NCBI GenBank assembly: GCA_916613615.1
Contig: OU744731.1
Coordinates: forward strand, 58,844,289-58,908,288
Length of the DNA: 64,000 nucleotides
Direction of reading: 5' to 3'
Origin: Steromphala cineraria
Taxonomy: Eukaryota > Mollusca > Gastropoda > Trochida > Trochidae
Below the pieces are notes generated by a model. The model had not been told where the DNA came from. It was given only the letters and a program-made list of their open reading frames with translations, and searched no databases. Below, in pieces: positions 25,926 to 36,853 of the stretch (its first letter is position 1; each line of letters opens with the position of its first letter). The translations under genes were made by a program, and so were the position numbers.

Positions 25926-28784
25926 ACGCAACAATGGCGTCAGCACGGCGTCTTGTATTTTGTGTCGTATATTGAGACTGCTTCAATAAACAATAATGTT
26001 TTTTGACCTCAGTCGACCATTCATTGAGTATTGATATACTTTTTAAAGGATGATTTAGTGTCAGGATTAATTGTGCAGACAATAAACGACGACAGTTTGT
26101 GTTACTGAGCAAACAGGTTTTACCTAATATAGTTTCAAAATATTCTTGATACTGGCGGGAGCAGAACAAAAGCCACCGGACAAATGTCACCTGGGACATA
26201 AGCCACCTAGGACAAAAGCCACCCACTTATTTATTGTAATATACTTATAATATGAGTATGATACAATACAATATTATTTAGTCATATGATTCATCCACTA
26301 ACAATAATCTCCAAGGAAAAATAATAATTTGAAAACAAGTTTTTTACCGATACGGAAGGAGCAGTGGACTTGGGTCGCATTGTTTGATAAGTTAATCTTG
26401 ATGTAGTGAAGAATAAGTGAATATTTTGTCAAAATATTTTGGTCCTCATAACACTGCTGATATTTGACAAAACCTAATCAAGACTGTCATCTATGATGTT
26501 GAAAGAGATTATCATAATACGTTTGACATATATAATAGTAAGAATATGACATTAACGACTTATCTATTTCTCTATAAATTTTGCATTGAATTATACACTG
26601 TCCACTGAACATAAATATCAGTAAATAATGTAAGTATGGGTGATGTTTAAATACCAAAAAGCAAGACTCTGATATCTAATAAAATTTGATAATTATGATG
26701 TTTTCATGTACTCGTTATGTAGCATAGCGACACATACAGTATGCAGTGACATTTGGAAATCCATTTATTGAAACACTGTCATTGGTTCATTAGCAGCATT
26801 AACAGGAATTTAATACAGCCAAATGTTAATCATCACTATTTACTAAATTCATGACATATTTACATTCAATCAATTTTAAAGTTTTCTCTGAAATTTTCAC
26901 TAAAATTCTAACCAATCCCGATATTATGTAACTACGAGATGAGTGATACATGAATAAACTCGTCGGTCTGTCTCCACTGTTTCCACACCATTTTAACAAT
27001 GTATATGTTTTTTATCTCATGATTTTAGATTATCAACGAATTTCGTTTTAAGGCTTGATGTTATTTTTTAAATTGACCTTGTGAATGTTCCAAATGTTTT
27101 ATAACAACATGTGACACGTAAATAAAATATATTCTTCTTCTTCTTCTTCTTCTGTCTCTTCTAAGTGAATACTGATTCACCGAGGGAGCTAGCTATTCAC
27201 TGAGACATAAATACATACACCTGTTGTACATGTATGTATACGCTGCCAGACAGACAGAGAGACAGAACATTTTATTTTTGTCTCACTTGTTTTACACAAC
27301 CAATCGATCAGCGATTCATGAGAGACACGTTTACACTCAAATTAAAATTCATTTAAATCTAAAAATTCAGCTATGAATGACAGTAAGAACATTTAGAAAC
27401 CCATCGGGGATGTTGTCTATTGTTTTGGAGGTCTCTTGTTTTCTCGTAATAACCTCCAAGGAGGTTTTACATTGGGAAGTCAGGGCATTATCATATGTAA
27501 GACCTACTCGGAGGTTGGAAGGTTTTTATATTTCAAAGTCAAGTATTTTCCAATGTATAACTTAACCCCAAAGTCAATACTATCTTTAAAAAATCTACAA
27601 AGTTGCATTCGGAAAGAAAGCTTCGCGGGAAGTAAGACTTCAAGCAAACCCAAGCATAACCGAGTTCGAGTGTTTTAACCCTTTCATAAAAGTTACGTAC
27701 AAGGCTCTTAAAAACATAGCTATAAACATATTTACATATCACAGAGTCACTTATATAAAATATAATCTGGTCGTTATAGACAGACAGACAGACAAGATAT
27801 TTTATTAATGTGTCACATGTTTTGTATATAATCGGGTACAGTGACAATTTAAAAAACGTAAAATAGTATACAAACATCAGGCCATATGGCCAACGAGACA
27901 CACGAGACGTTATATATACAAGTTAAAAATGGAATATTAAGATATGAATTAATATATATACACCTATCCAAACACTGGAAACGCTACGGTTTTATGACTG
28001 CACTAATTACGTGATAGACGGGTGGCACGAATAATTACCACCACTCTCCCGGAAACACTAAAACTCGAAAATGGTGTAAAAAGGAAATCCACATCAATGG
28101 TAATTAAACAATTATTTAGGCTGTATTTCAGTTTATATAATGCTGCGTTACTCTCAATAGTCTCTTTATTACGTCACAACCGCGCAAGTTTTATGGCCCC
28201 TAACCCAGGTTGGTTTTTCACAGCTGACAATTACGCTGTCTTAATGAAAGGCTCATTAAAGGTGTTTATTGGACAAATTAACACAAATCAAGTCCAGTTT
28301 TTATTTTTTTGAAGTGGGAAAGTCGGGGTTAGTGGATGTTGAAAATAACGATTGACATGTAAAGTTAATTTAATTAATATGCTCATATGGCAATTTAAAG
28401 CACGTTTTCTTACTGAAATAAAAAATGAAAAATACGTGTTAACAATTGCTAAATAATACTCCTGTATCAATAAAAAAAATAGTTCTAAACCGAATGCACA
28501 ATGTTCGGTTAAGTCATGGGAGTCAATTTCCCTTCGGGCGGCTACAATGTGTTCAGTAATGTTCACATTAAAATGGTCGCTTGAATGTTCAAGTTCAAGG
28601 GATCTGACTGATATGGCGCAACACAGTGTGTTATAATCAATCGAATTGATAACTTCAGACTACCAAAGAAGCTCTTTGTTGTCTCTAGAAGAAGGAGGAA
28701 ATCCTTTGCATCAACTGTTGAGAAGATCTGCTCACAACTCGGAATTAAGGATCTGATAGAAGCCAAGGGATCTTTTTAACGTAT
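25926..28784. other. LINE 3'-end debris and unassigned DNA in the giant element
   Basis: No intact gene. Recognisable pieces: a plus-oriented LINE 3' end at about 27100-27153 (GTGACAC, AATAAAATA, then TTC repeats), and minus-oriented 3' ends at about 27243-27290 and 27781-27905 (CAGACAGA repeats, TTTTATT, GTGTCACAT, then GGCCATATGGCC and GAGACAC). A small GGAGG/CCTCC inverted pair lies near 27427-27465. The rest is unassigned. Confidence 0.5.
26167..26223 (-). repeat. Short tandem GTGGCTTTTGTCC-type repeats
   Basis: On the minus strand, units of the form GGTGGCTTTTGTCC, GGTGACATTTGTCC and GGTGGCTTATGTCC repeat four times with variation. It looks like the degenerate simple-repeat edge of some dispersed element. 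Not assigned. Confidence 0.55.
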
Positions 28785-29400
28785 AATGCACAATGTTAAG
28801 CGAGTCCTTTAGCATAAAGATGAAGAGAGCTGGTTTACTGAACTATGGAATGATAAAAATAATATGAATGGTAATAAACTTAGGACACACAGGACATTTA
28901 AAAAAGACCTCTTAACCGAGCCCAATTTGAAGCATACATGTATCATCTCGTGTCAAAAGAGAAAGTTTTTAACCAGAGTACGATGTGGATCACTTCCTCT
29001 GCATATCGAAACTGGTCGCTATAGCAACCCCCTACACCTGTCTATGATAGAATACTAGTATGCTCTTTCTGTGATAATGTTGAAGATGAATTGCATTGTT
29101 TAATCGAATGTGACTTTTACTCTGATCTTACCTATAATCTGTTTGATGTTTTACCTATCTTTGATATAACGGATAAACATTGTTAAAATTATAAGCGTTC
29201 AAGATGCTGAAGGTAACAAAGTTTTAGCTAATATAGTGACAAATATGTTTCTAAGGCGCCACAGTTTTGTCTGAAATGTGTAGCTTTTCATTTTAGTATC
29301 TTTTTATCATTTTTATTTTATTATTTGTACATATGTGTATTATTATGAAAGACTAGTGTCTCATAAGCCCTACGCGGCTGGTTGTCAGTTTAAAAAAATA
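28785..29400 (+). pseudogene. 5'-truncated LINE copy, plus strand
   Basis: The translated plus strand matches the minus-strand LINE at 22109-25732. WFTELWNDKNNMNGNKLRTHRTFKKDLL aligns with its WLDNLWNDRRLINGNKRRTYRFFKN segment. RCGSLPLHIETGRY and a zinc-knuckle CSFCDNVEDELHCLIEC follow. A stop and a frameshift (about 29055) separate the last two. The 3' UTR carries GTGTCTCATAAGCC near 29354, shared with other 3' ends here. A different copy of the same family in opposite orientation within 4 kb shows repeated LINE use of this element. Confidence 0.75.
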
Positions 29401-29424
29401 GGTTTAACTAAATACATACTATGT

Positions 29425-29654
29425 AACAGAGAGAGAGAGAAGAGAAAAATGTTTATTAAAGTGTCACGTACTTTAAAATAAGTTACAATACATAAAAACA
29501 TACATATATTTTAAAAAGTACCCGGCCATAATATGGCCTATGAGACACTGTAGTCGTTAAATGTCACATTATTACAATAAAATAAGAAGCTATATTAAAA
29601 CTGATGTAATTGCACGTAACATGTAACTGGCGAGTGACACTACAATAAAAAAAA

Positions 29655-29687
<33 letters not shown>

Positions 29688-29690
29688 AAA
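29425..29690. repeat. LINE 3'-end fragments with (GA)n and (CTGT)n tails
   Basis: 29425-29545 is a minus-oriented 3' end (GA repeat, TTTATTAAAGTGTCAC, CCGGCCATAATATGGCC, GAGACAC), closely resembling 22133-22255. 29620-29690 ends in TGACAC, AATAAAA and a (CTGT)n run (29655-29685) on the plus strand. The two pieces are nearly back to back. Confidence 0.6.
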
Positions 29691-31050
29691 CATCCAGCAA
29701 GCAGGTTAATTTCGAATATGGTATGGGTCAGACATTATTCATCAAACCGTTAGATACCTTCGATTGAGGCACAATTTTGACAATAAAAATGATCGACACA
29801 CACATATATTCCGGTGCACATATTGTATTACGTGTAATGATAGTGTGAGATAAGAAGGATTGTTAGCGTATCTCATTCCTACAGTTTAGTATTTAATTCA
29901 ACGCCGCTTCAGTTCATATTTTTCAAATCTGGATGAAAAGCAAATATCAAACTCAATGAATATACTTTATAATTTTCTGCCATATATTGTATGTAGCGAA
30001 CATGAAACTTTCTGTTTAGTGAACGACAACCATGAATATTTTTGCAAATGTATCTTGGAGTGGCCTTCGCATAGGTTCATGAACTTGTTGGCCAAACCGA
30101 TTCATGTATCTTTAATGAACTGAATATGTTTAAATCAAATCAATGAAATCAAAAATGAAAAGAAAAATATCATCTGTTTAAAACATCAAATCAGTGAATA
30201 AATTATGAAAAGTGTCATGTTGTTGGGTATGCCAAAAGATGAAGATGGCTGCAGCTCTTAATCAACTTTTTGTTAAATATCGGGCATATAAATAAATGTC
30301 ATTTGTTATCCGTGTATCTGATTCGCTGAACACTGTAACAGAAATTCAGTTCATACCTGCATAAACTTAATTTCGTGACGTCACATCACATTTAGCCACG
30401 CCCATTCACACTTAGCCACGCCCCAAATGACGGAACTATTCGTGAACAAGTAACGTTTTTTATGCTGTACCAGTTCGGTAAAAAGACACAAATTACAAAT
30501 AGCTTATATCAAATACATATTTTATAGTTTCTTTGATAAATGGCATGGCCTCATAACAATACACCCGGTTGTTTTCCCTCTCCCGCAGTCGCGGCTGTTG
30601 CAAGGGGATCGGCCATTGAAATGCCGCACTTTTTAGCTTTGTTTCTCAACAAGATTAGAGAACTGTGCCGTTTAACATAAACTTAATTCGATTTGATCTG
30701 ATTGCTTTTAAGCTTTTAAGCCACATATATGGCACCTACGATAGTCTAATCGGCTATTTTCATCCCGAATCCAACAGTCGCGAGTCTGTGTTTACGTACA
30801 ACGGTTGACACTAGGAATGTCAAGGCCACGTGATAAGACGTTGCGTGATTCCGTTGTGAATTTTCATTGGCTGGTGAACTAGTCGTAGGCGGAGCTTAAA
30901 TAATAATGACGTTTTGATTGACATTTTTTCTCTCTCGTTTTGTTGAGAGTTGAATTCGTTCGCGTAAATAGTGCAGTAGTATTTGTTGCTTTGTGTTTAT
31001 TTGGAGCAAATAAACGTATTAAAACATCGAATTTATGTATATTTATTTAT
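29691..31050. other. Unassigned interior of the giant element, GC-richer part
   Basis: No gene recognised. 30370-30950 is less AT-rich than the surroundings and has promoter-like pieces: TGACGTCA at about 30377, two TTAGCCACGCCC copies near 30394 and 30412, an inverted CCAAT (CATTGG) near 30868 and GGCGGAGC near 30890. No exon could be tied to it. Confidence 0.35.
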
Positions 31051-31207
31051 AAGAATTGACTTCAAAATTTATTAAGTTCATGGAGGTATAAACTTAAAAA
31101 CCGCTGTTCAAACTTCGCGTAAATCCGCTACGCGGATTTACACAGTTTGCACAGCGGTTTTTAAGTTTATACCTCCATGAACTTAATAAATTTTGAAGTC
31201 AATTCTT
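31051..31207. repeat. Near-perfect 157-bp palindrome
   Basis: AAGAATTGACTTCAAAATTT at 31051 is exactly inverted ending at 31207, and pairing continues to the centre (CGTAAATCCG/CGGATTTAC) with only about two mismatches and almost no loop. It would fold into a single long hairpin. Its arms match none of the other palindromes in the window. Confidence 0.9.
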
Positions 31208-31891
31208 AAATGTTTTTGCAGTGGTTCAAACCAAGTATCGATTGTTATATTGTAATGATTAGTACCACGATCGGCACCTACATGTAATCGACCGAACTAT
31301 TTGTTATAACTTGGGGGAATTGGATACCAACTGAATGGTGTATACACGTGAACTGAATATGATTGTAGAATTAGTTCATTATCCATTGTTATTTGAAAAC
31401 CAGTATAGTATGATTAAATACTGGTGTAAGATGTGTGTGATTATGATATTTTACGTATTTGTTATAAGTATGTGTAAAAGAATTTGAAAATAAAACCTGT
31501 TCAGAATCCGACGTTTCAGGTTCAACGTATACCGTCATTGTCATTGGTTAAAGCAGGAATTGCCAATATATTATTCAGTTTTAAAACAAGAGGCTTTCTT
31601 ATTAACAGTTAATTAGGGGGTCTCTGATAAAGCAGATTATTATTACCATATCACCCAGTTAAATATCTTGCTCATTACGTAATAATACGATTGTTTAATG
31701 TTCACTGTTATATCATTCACGCAAATATATTACATGTCATTGCATGAAATATATATAGAAAACCTTACACTATGTCTACTTAACAGTTCTTATTATCTGT
31801 AGAAACTGAAAATATAATGAAATAAATATTGCTGATATCAAATAACCATTGTGCACAGATGAAGTTGTAGACGAATTGATCTTTATATTAA

Positions 31892-32245
31892 AGTGTCAGT
31901 AGCACGTTTTGTTCTTGAATAAAAACAATATAAATTTTTCACTGATAATTGAATGTTAATGTTAAATGTATTATTTTCATAATGTCAAAAATCTCATTAC
32001 ACAAACCAATCATCCATTGTAAGAGAATAAATTATAAAGATTAACTAAAAGATCATTGGCGGTCATTTTTTTATGAACACCTTTAATTCATTTTGTGTAA
32101 GAAAAAGGAATCCCATGACTGAACTTTACATAATATATTCATTACTGCTTCATTTAGTTAAAATAGTTGTCTTTCAATTAGAACAATTTATTTTCATTTT
32201 CCTTACATAAGCTTATATTCCTCCCAATAACGTACTATTGTCCCT
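31892..32245. mobile_element. 354-bp TTAA-flanked MITE, same family as 18614-18945
   Basis: TTAA lies on both sides (31888-31891 and 32246-32249). The ends AGTGTCAGTAGCACGTTTTG and (reverse complement) AGGGACAATAGTACGTTATT match each other and the 18614 element, and the interior is that element in inverse orientation. It lies inside the giant element, so the family was active after or during its assembly. Confidence 0.65.
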
Positions 32246-32249
32246 TTAA

Positions 32250-32685
32250 AATATCCGTTATATGTTAATTCCTGAAATCAATTTGTCAAACCTTATGCAA
32301 GTTTTATAAATACTATCATGCTTATTAAAGTCACGCCTCACAACACACAACACAATCTTATTCAATTAGATTTTAGTCAAAGAAAACTATTTGTATTGAT
32401 TACTGATCATCACTTCTTGCCGTAACAAGTGAAACGGTGATACCGATTTTGCACTTAACTACCACATATAGGTTGTATAATTAGCATGTTTTATTTGGTT
32501 TTAAAACATATGCCAAACACTTTTCCATACAGACGTTAATTGTCCAAAACATTGTTTATGCGCTTTCAAATTATAGCGGCCGAAAAAAGATATATGTAAA
32601 AATTGACATGTCCTCTTTAGATCAACTGATGGGCTTTCTAGATCAAACTCCTCTTCTTTCAATGACCCTGAAGTGACCACGGTCA
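32250..32685. other. Unassigned right-hand interior of the giant element
   Basis: No recognisable feature between the MITE and the right subterminal array; frames are short. Confidence 0.4.
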
Positions 32686-32877
32686 ACCGCGACCAGAATG
32701 CAATCCGATCACGGTCAACTGCAATCAGAATGCAATCCGATCGCGGTCAACTGCAATCAGATTGCAGTTTGATCGCGGTCAACCGCGGTCTGACTGCAAT
32801 CTGATCGCGGTCAACCGCGGTCTGACTGCATTCTGATCGCGGTCAACTGCAATCAGATTGCAGTCTGATCGCGGTAG
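32686..32877. repeat. Right subterminal array: six 32-bp CpG-rich units
   Basis: Units start at 32686, 32718, 32750, 32782, 32814 and 32846, again exactly 32 bp apart. The last ends 29 bp before the element tip, mirroring the left end. Units vary between ACCGCGGTCTGACTGC and ACTGCAATCAGATTGC types. CTGCAATCAGATTGCAG is itself a palindrome. Such regular subterminal repeats in other DNA transposons bind transposase; that role is inference here. Confidence 0.9.
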
Positions 32878-33460
32878 GTACCGGTAAAGATATCTGCAAG
32901 GGTCTGTATGGGATAAATACTGATTAAATCATGTATATTGTTTCTGCTCTCTCTCTCTGCAAGATAGAACCATATGCCCAAGGTGGTGTCTTACTTGCTT
33001 TATTACAATCAATGAATAAGGGGCTAATTTGATAAAAGGCTGATCCTTTCAGCAGTAGATAGAGTAAAGTAGATGAGACGCATACATACAAGGATAAACA
33101 TCCATTTTACGTTGTCATCTACATACACTTTGGATGAACCTTGAAAAGGAAGTTGTAACAAACAAGATTTAAGTTGGACTTTATAATGAAGAAATTGAAG
33201 AGGATACTTGTAACACAGAACTGATGTTGAAACATGTATCTTTTTGTTAAGATTTTTATAATTATATAGAGCATCCCAATGACATAGATATACGTATTGT
33301 ACGTAAATTACGTATATTCAATAACTGTCCAGCAAAAATGGATCATTATGATAGCAATCATTGTTTTTGCTTAAACTTTGTGGTCTTCAAACATATCTTA
33401 CTATCGTCAAGTAAACCATTCGTGAGGAAATCAATTTAAGTTTGTTTTGCAAGTCATCAG

Positions 33461-33601
33461 TTTAAACTGTACCAGTATCTATGGAGGTGGTTTGTGAGAC
33501 ACCACATTAATTCTAAAATGTATGTGAAATGTGAAGACGATGTACATGTAGGTATTCTGACAACAGATAAATGTAAAAATCATGTCTGTTGGTGTGCCTA
33601 A
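33461..33601 (+). CDS. Exon-like open frame, 46 codons (speculative)
   Basis: Behind an acceptor-like TTTGTTTTGCAAGTCATCAG, the frame reads FKLYQYLWRWFVRHHINSK..., with Cys near its end, to TAA at 33599. The tandem copy at 36348-36464 has the same start but an earlier stop, caused by one base change (TGT TAA). The string looks protein-like in composition but matches no family I know. It may be an exon relic of the gene once carried by the duplicated unit, or chance. Confidence 0.2.
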   Translation, partial: FKLYQYLWRWFVRHHINSKMYVKCEDDVHVGILTTDKCKNHVCWCA

Positions 33602-33874
33602 ATTGTACATAATGATAATGTGCTTCTCGCGTGGACACGAAGTGAGTCAAATGATACTAATTACTCAGGGCGAGTTGAGACTCATTCTTAAGCAGACACA
33701 GTGTGTCAGCTTCCAACAGTGATGAGGAGCTTTCAAAAAACACTTCAGTATTAAGTAGAGGAGCAATAACAGTAGTGGCATCAGTTCAGATTGTTTAATG
33801 ATTTTGTTGATTATAACCATCCTCTGTATTTGAATCAACCCTATATTATAATGTAATTACATGATAACTTACAG

Positions 33875-33967
33875 GGTGTGAGTGCATGGTGTGAGTGCAT
33901 GATATCATCATTATCAGGTCCTCTGTTACATATCAAGTTCCTGAAGTATGAACACATAGCATTATGA
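33875..33967 (+). CDS. Exon-like open frame, 30 codons (speculative)
   Basis: It directly follows ATAACTTACAG, a good splice acceptor. The frame reads GVSAWCECMISSLSGP and so on to TGA. The same frame is open at 36761-36853, but in copy A it has an early stop and in copy C the acceptor is deleted. The two near-identical GGTGTGAGTGCAT units at its start are a short internal duplication. Function unknown. Confidence 0.2.
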   Translation, partial: GVSAWCECMISSLSGPLLHIKFLKYEHIAL

Positions 33968-34401
33968 AACGTAGCATTATTAAAGCTAACCACAATTATT
34001 CATTTCATAGCCATTGTCAACATAAAGAAAACATAAAAAGATTGTACTGATGAAAAAAGCATATTATGTTTATATATCTGTTGTTGTCATTTACTGAATT
34101 TTAAATCAAATATAAACAAAATAGTACTCCAGCACCAACATTAACGAAGATTCTGTGTATCAGAATTTTGGTCTTCAGTCTTTGAACTTCAAGCTGTTTT
34201 CAAACTTTAGGTACGATTATGATATTTCAAAAACAAAACTTGGAAAGAATTTAATAATAAAATACCAATATATTTAAACATAAGTTCAACTGCTAACTTG
34301 TAATGTTTACTAGTGATTATTCTTTAAATAGCTCTGATGATGGTTTCATAAGAAAAACATTAATGTGTCTAAATTTTACTGTGACAATTCATAATTTATT
34401 A

Positions 34402-34704
34402 GTGAAGACAGTGACTCAGGATAGTTTTGTAATCGCGACAAGACATGGCATACAGGACGGTTCCTATCAAATAAACCAGTTTGGTGTCTCCAGACAGAGA
34501 CTGTTGTCGGAGGATGATGTTGCAAGTGACCATGTCATATCACTCCAAGAGGCTGTCCATAAGGAACCACTCTTTGGAGGTCAAGGCATGTTAAAATGTA
34601 ACTGTACTTCAAACAGTAAATGCATAACGAACAGATGCAAGTGTTAACGTTCTGGTTTGAAGTGCAGCAGTCGCTGTCATAACTCTGGACCATGTGCAAA
34701 CAAA
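34402..34704 (+). pseudogene. Ginger/KRBA2-type integrase-transposase C-terminal relic
   Basis: The frame VTQDSFVIATRHGIQDG, ISLQEAVHKEPLFGGQG, KCNCTSNSKC...NRCKC, then a TAA, then KCSSRCHNSGPCANK and a terminal TGA matches the C-terminal cysteine-rich tail found after integrase-type DDE domains in KRBA2-like proteins and Ginger-related transposons. That family assignment is from memory of the motif pattern. The TAA at 34645-34647 is inside the Cys cluster. The DDE core is absent. The tandem copy (37285) lacks the insertion, whose left edge is at about 34400. AATAAA signals follow at about 34780. Confidence 0.6.
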
Positions 34705-34850
34705 TGACATGTGATGTCAAATGATGATGTATTGTATAGCATGCTAACCATTGAATATCTGCCTCCTTGATTGTCTCATCAATAAAGCTGAATAAACTTT
34801 AATCTCTTTTTGATTTCCATGTGTCTTAATTTTCTTGAAAAATATTGTCA

Positions 34851-34995
34851 TCCGGCAATAGCGTCAAAATCAGCTCTATATCCTAGGCATTAGCACTAAT
34901 ACCGCCGGCATTAACGCTAATGCCGGCTTTAAATTTGTCTTAGCATTATTGCCTAGACACTACGTTATTGCCTAGGCATTAACGCTATTGCCGGA
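34851..34995. mobile_element. 145-bp palindromic MITE
   Basis: TCCGGCAATAGCGT at the left end and its inverse ACGCTATTGCCGGA at the right. The interior repeats CCTAGGCATTA, GCCGGCATTAACGCTAATGCCGGC and TTGCCTAG in both orientations, giving several nested palindromes. It lies in the same insertion block as the Ginger-like relic and is absent from the tandem copy. Confidence 0.75.
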
Positions 34996-36347
34996 TTTAC
35001 ACTATTGCCGCTAACATATATATGCTAGTATGTTGTTAAGTGTTTTTAATAAGCCTCTATTGCAGGTTTATAATAGATGACAAAACAGAAGAACAAATAA
35101 TTAAAAACACACCATGCAGTAATTATTGTCATTGAATAATGGATTGAATAATAAAAAACATGATACAAATTACCTTGTTACAACTATATGTTATCAATTA
35201 TTAATATTATAGCAAAGCTGTCTTAAAAAATTATACTGATGTTCAAGGGTAAACATTGATATAGGTCAATGTTTAACATTATGTGTTGCTTATCTGAATT
35301 GTGAAATTGTTACAAAACCCTAAACAAACAATTCGTTTTCATCTATTTTTTATGTATATGTGATATGTCTTACTTATCTAAAGAAAATGTACACTCAAAC
35401 TACCAACAACTTGCTTGTCTGTTTATGAAAAATAGCCCAGTTTTCAAAGAGGGAACACTAACGCTGAAGGAAAGATTTGGTTCGATGATATTTATTCATT
35501 TGTTTAAAATTAGCGTAAATATATTTGCCATTTTGTTGTCCTAATTTATCAATTAGAGAAATAAAGGATTAGAAGAGTAAATAAAGAGGAATATAGAAGA
35601 TAAAAATAGATAAAAACAGAGGAAATAATATGACTTGATGACACAATTCATATACATGCTAATTAGTTTGATCAAAATCTACAAATTTTGATGTTGAAAC
35701 TTTTTTTCAAAACAGAATGCAATGTGAAATTTATCTGAGCGAGAAAGTTAGTTATTTGTTGTGAATAAAGCAACTTCTTGATATTCATCTACACACATGA
35801 GATAAATACTGATTAAATTCTGTCTATTGTTTCTGCTTTCTCTCTGCAAGATAGAACCATATGCCAAAGGTGGTGTCTTACTTGCTTTATAACAATCAAT
35901 GAATAAGTAGCTAATTTGATAAAAGGCTGATCCTTTCAGCAGTAGATAGAGTAAAGTAGATGAGACGCATACATACAAGGATAAACATCATTTTTACGTT
36001 GTCATCTACATACACTTGGGATGAACCTTGAAAAGGAAGTTGTAACAAAAAAAATTTAAGTCTGAGTTTATAATGAAGAAATTGAAGAGGATACTTGTAA
36101 CACAGAACTGCTGTTGAAACATGTATCTTTTTGTTAAGATTTTGATAGTTATATAGAGCATCCCAATGACATAGATATATGTATTGTACGTAAATTACGT
36201 ATATTCAATAACTGTCCAGCAAGAATGGATCATAATGATAGCATTCATTTTTTTTGCTTAAACTTCGTGGTCTTCAAATATATCTTACTATAGTCAAGTA
36301 AACCATTCTTGAAGAAATCAATTTAAGTTTGTTTTGCAAGTCATCAG

Positions 36348-36464
36348 TTTAAACTGTACCAGTATCTATGGAGGTGGTTTGTGAGACACCACATTAATTC
36401 TAAAATGTATGTGAAATGTGAAGACGATGTACATGTAGGTATTCTGACAACGGATAAATGTTAA
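36348..36464 (+). pseudogene. Second copy of the 46-codon exon-like frame, truncated
   Basis: Same acceptor-like sequence and start as 33461-33601, but TGT TAA replaces TGT AAA, so it ends eight codons early. Included only to document the pair. Confidence 0.2.
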
Positions 36465-36760
36465 AATCATGTCTGTTGGTTGGCCTAAATTGTACATAAT
36501 GATAATGTGCTTCTCGCGTGGACACGAAGTGTGTCAAATGATACTAATTACTCAGGGCGAGTTGAGACTCATTCTTAAGCAGACACAGTGTGTCAGCTTC
36601 CAACAGTGATGAGGAGCTTTCAAAAACACTTTAGTATTAAGTAGAGGAGCAATAACAGTAGTGGTATCAGTTCAGATAGTTTAATAATTTTGTTGATTAT
36701 AACCATCCTCTGTATTTGAATCAACCCTATATTATAATGTAAATACATGATAACTTACAG

Positions 36761-36853
36761 GGTGTGAGTGCATGGTGTGAGTGCATGATATCATCATTAT
36801 CAGGTCCTCTGTTACATATCAAGTTCCTGAAGTATGAACACATAGCATTATGA
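36761..36853 (+). CDS. Second copy of the 30-codon exon-like frame (speculative)
   Basis: Same acceptor (AACTTACAG) and frame as 33875-33967, ending at TGA 36851. No changes of frame relative to that copy. Nothing known about function. Confidence 0.2.
   Translation, partial: GVSAWCECMISSLSGPLLHIKFLKYEHIAL

Larger units (their letters stand above)
20068..32906. mobile_element. 12.8-kb terminal-inverted-repeat element with symmetric 6 x 32-bp subterminal arrays
   Basis: The left tip CAGACCCTTGCAGA (20068-20081) is perfectly inverted at the right tip (32893-32906). The inner parts of the 29-bp ends are imperfectly matched and share TTACC. TA lies outside both tips (20066-20067 and 32907-32908). 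The uninterrupted target is seen twice, at about 35789-35805 and 53806-53822 (CATCTACACACATG, then GATAAA). Just inside each end sits an array of six 32-bp units. The interior holds nested LINEs, a TA element and a MULE element but no recognisable transposase for the big element. It may be a non-autonomous derivative that grew by nested insertion. Superfamily unassigned. Confidence 0.75.
32909..35656 (+). repeat. Short duplicated unit (right part), between copies A and B
   Basis: Together with 19925-20067 this is a 2.9-kb direct tandem repeat of the start of copy B (35657-38600), at an offset of about 2,886-2,889 bp (32912 = 35801; 33841 = 36727). Similarity is high, with mostly single-base changes. 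It is interrupted by the giant element on the left and by a transposon relic at 34401-35010. Confidence 0.85.

Noticed and set aside
27539..27901. 120-codon minus-strand frame
   Set aside because: Hydrophobic, biased composition overlapping LINE 3'-end debris and a CAGA repeat; no motif.
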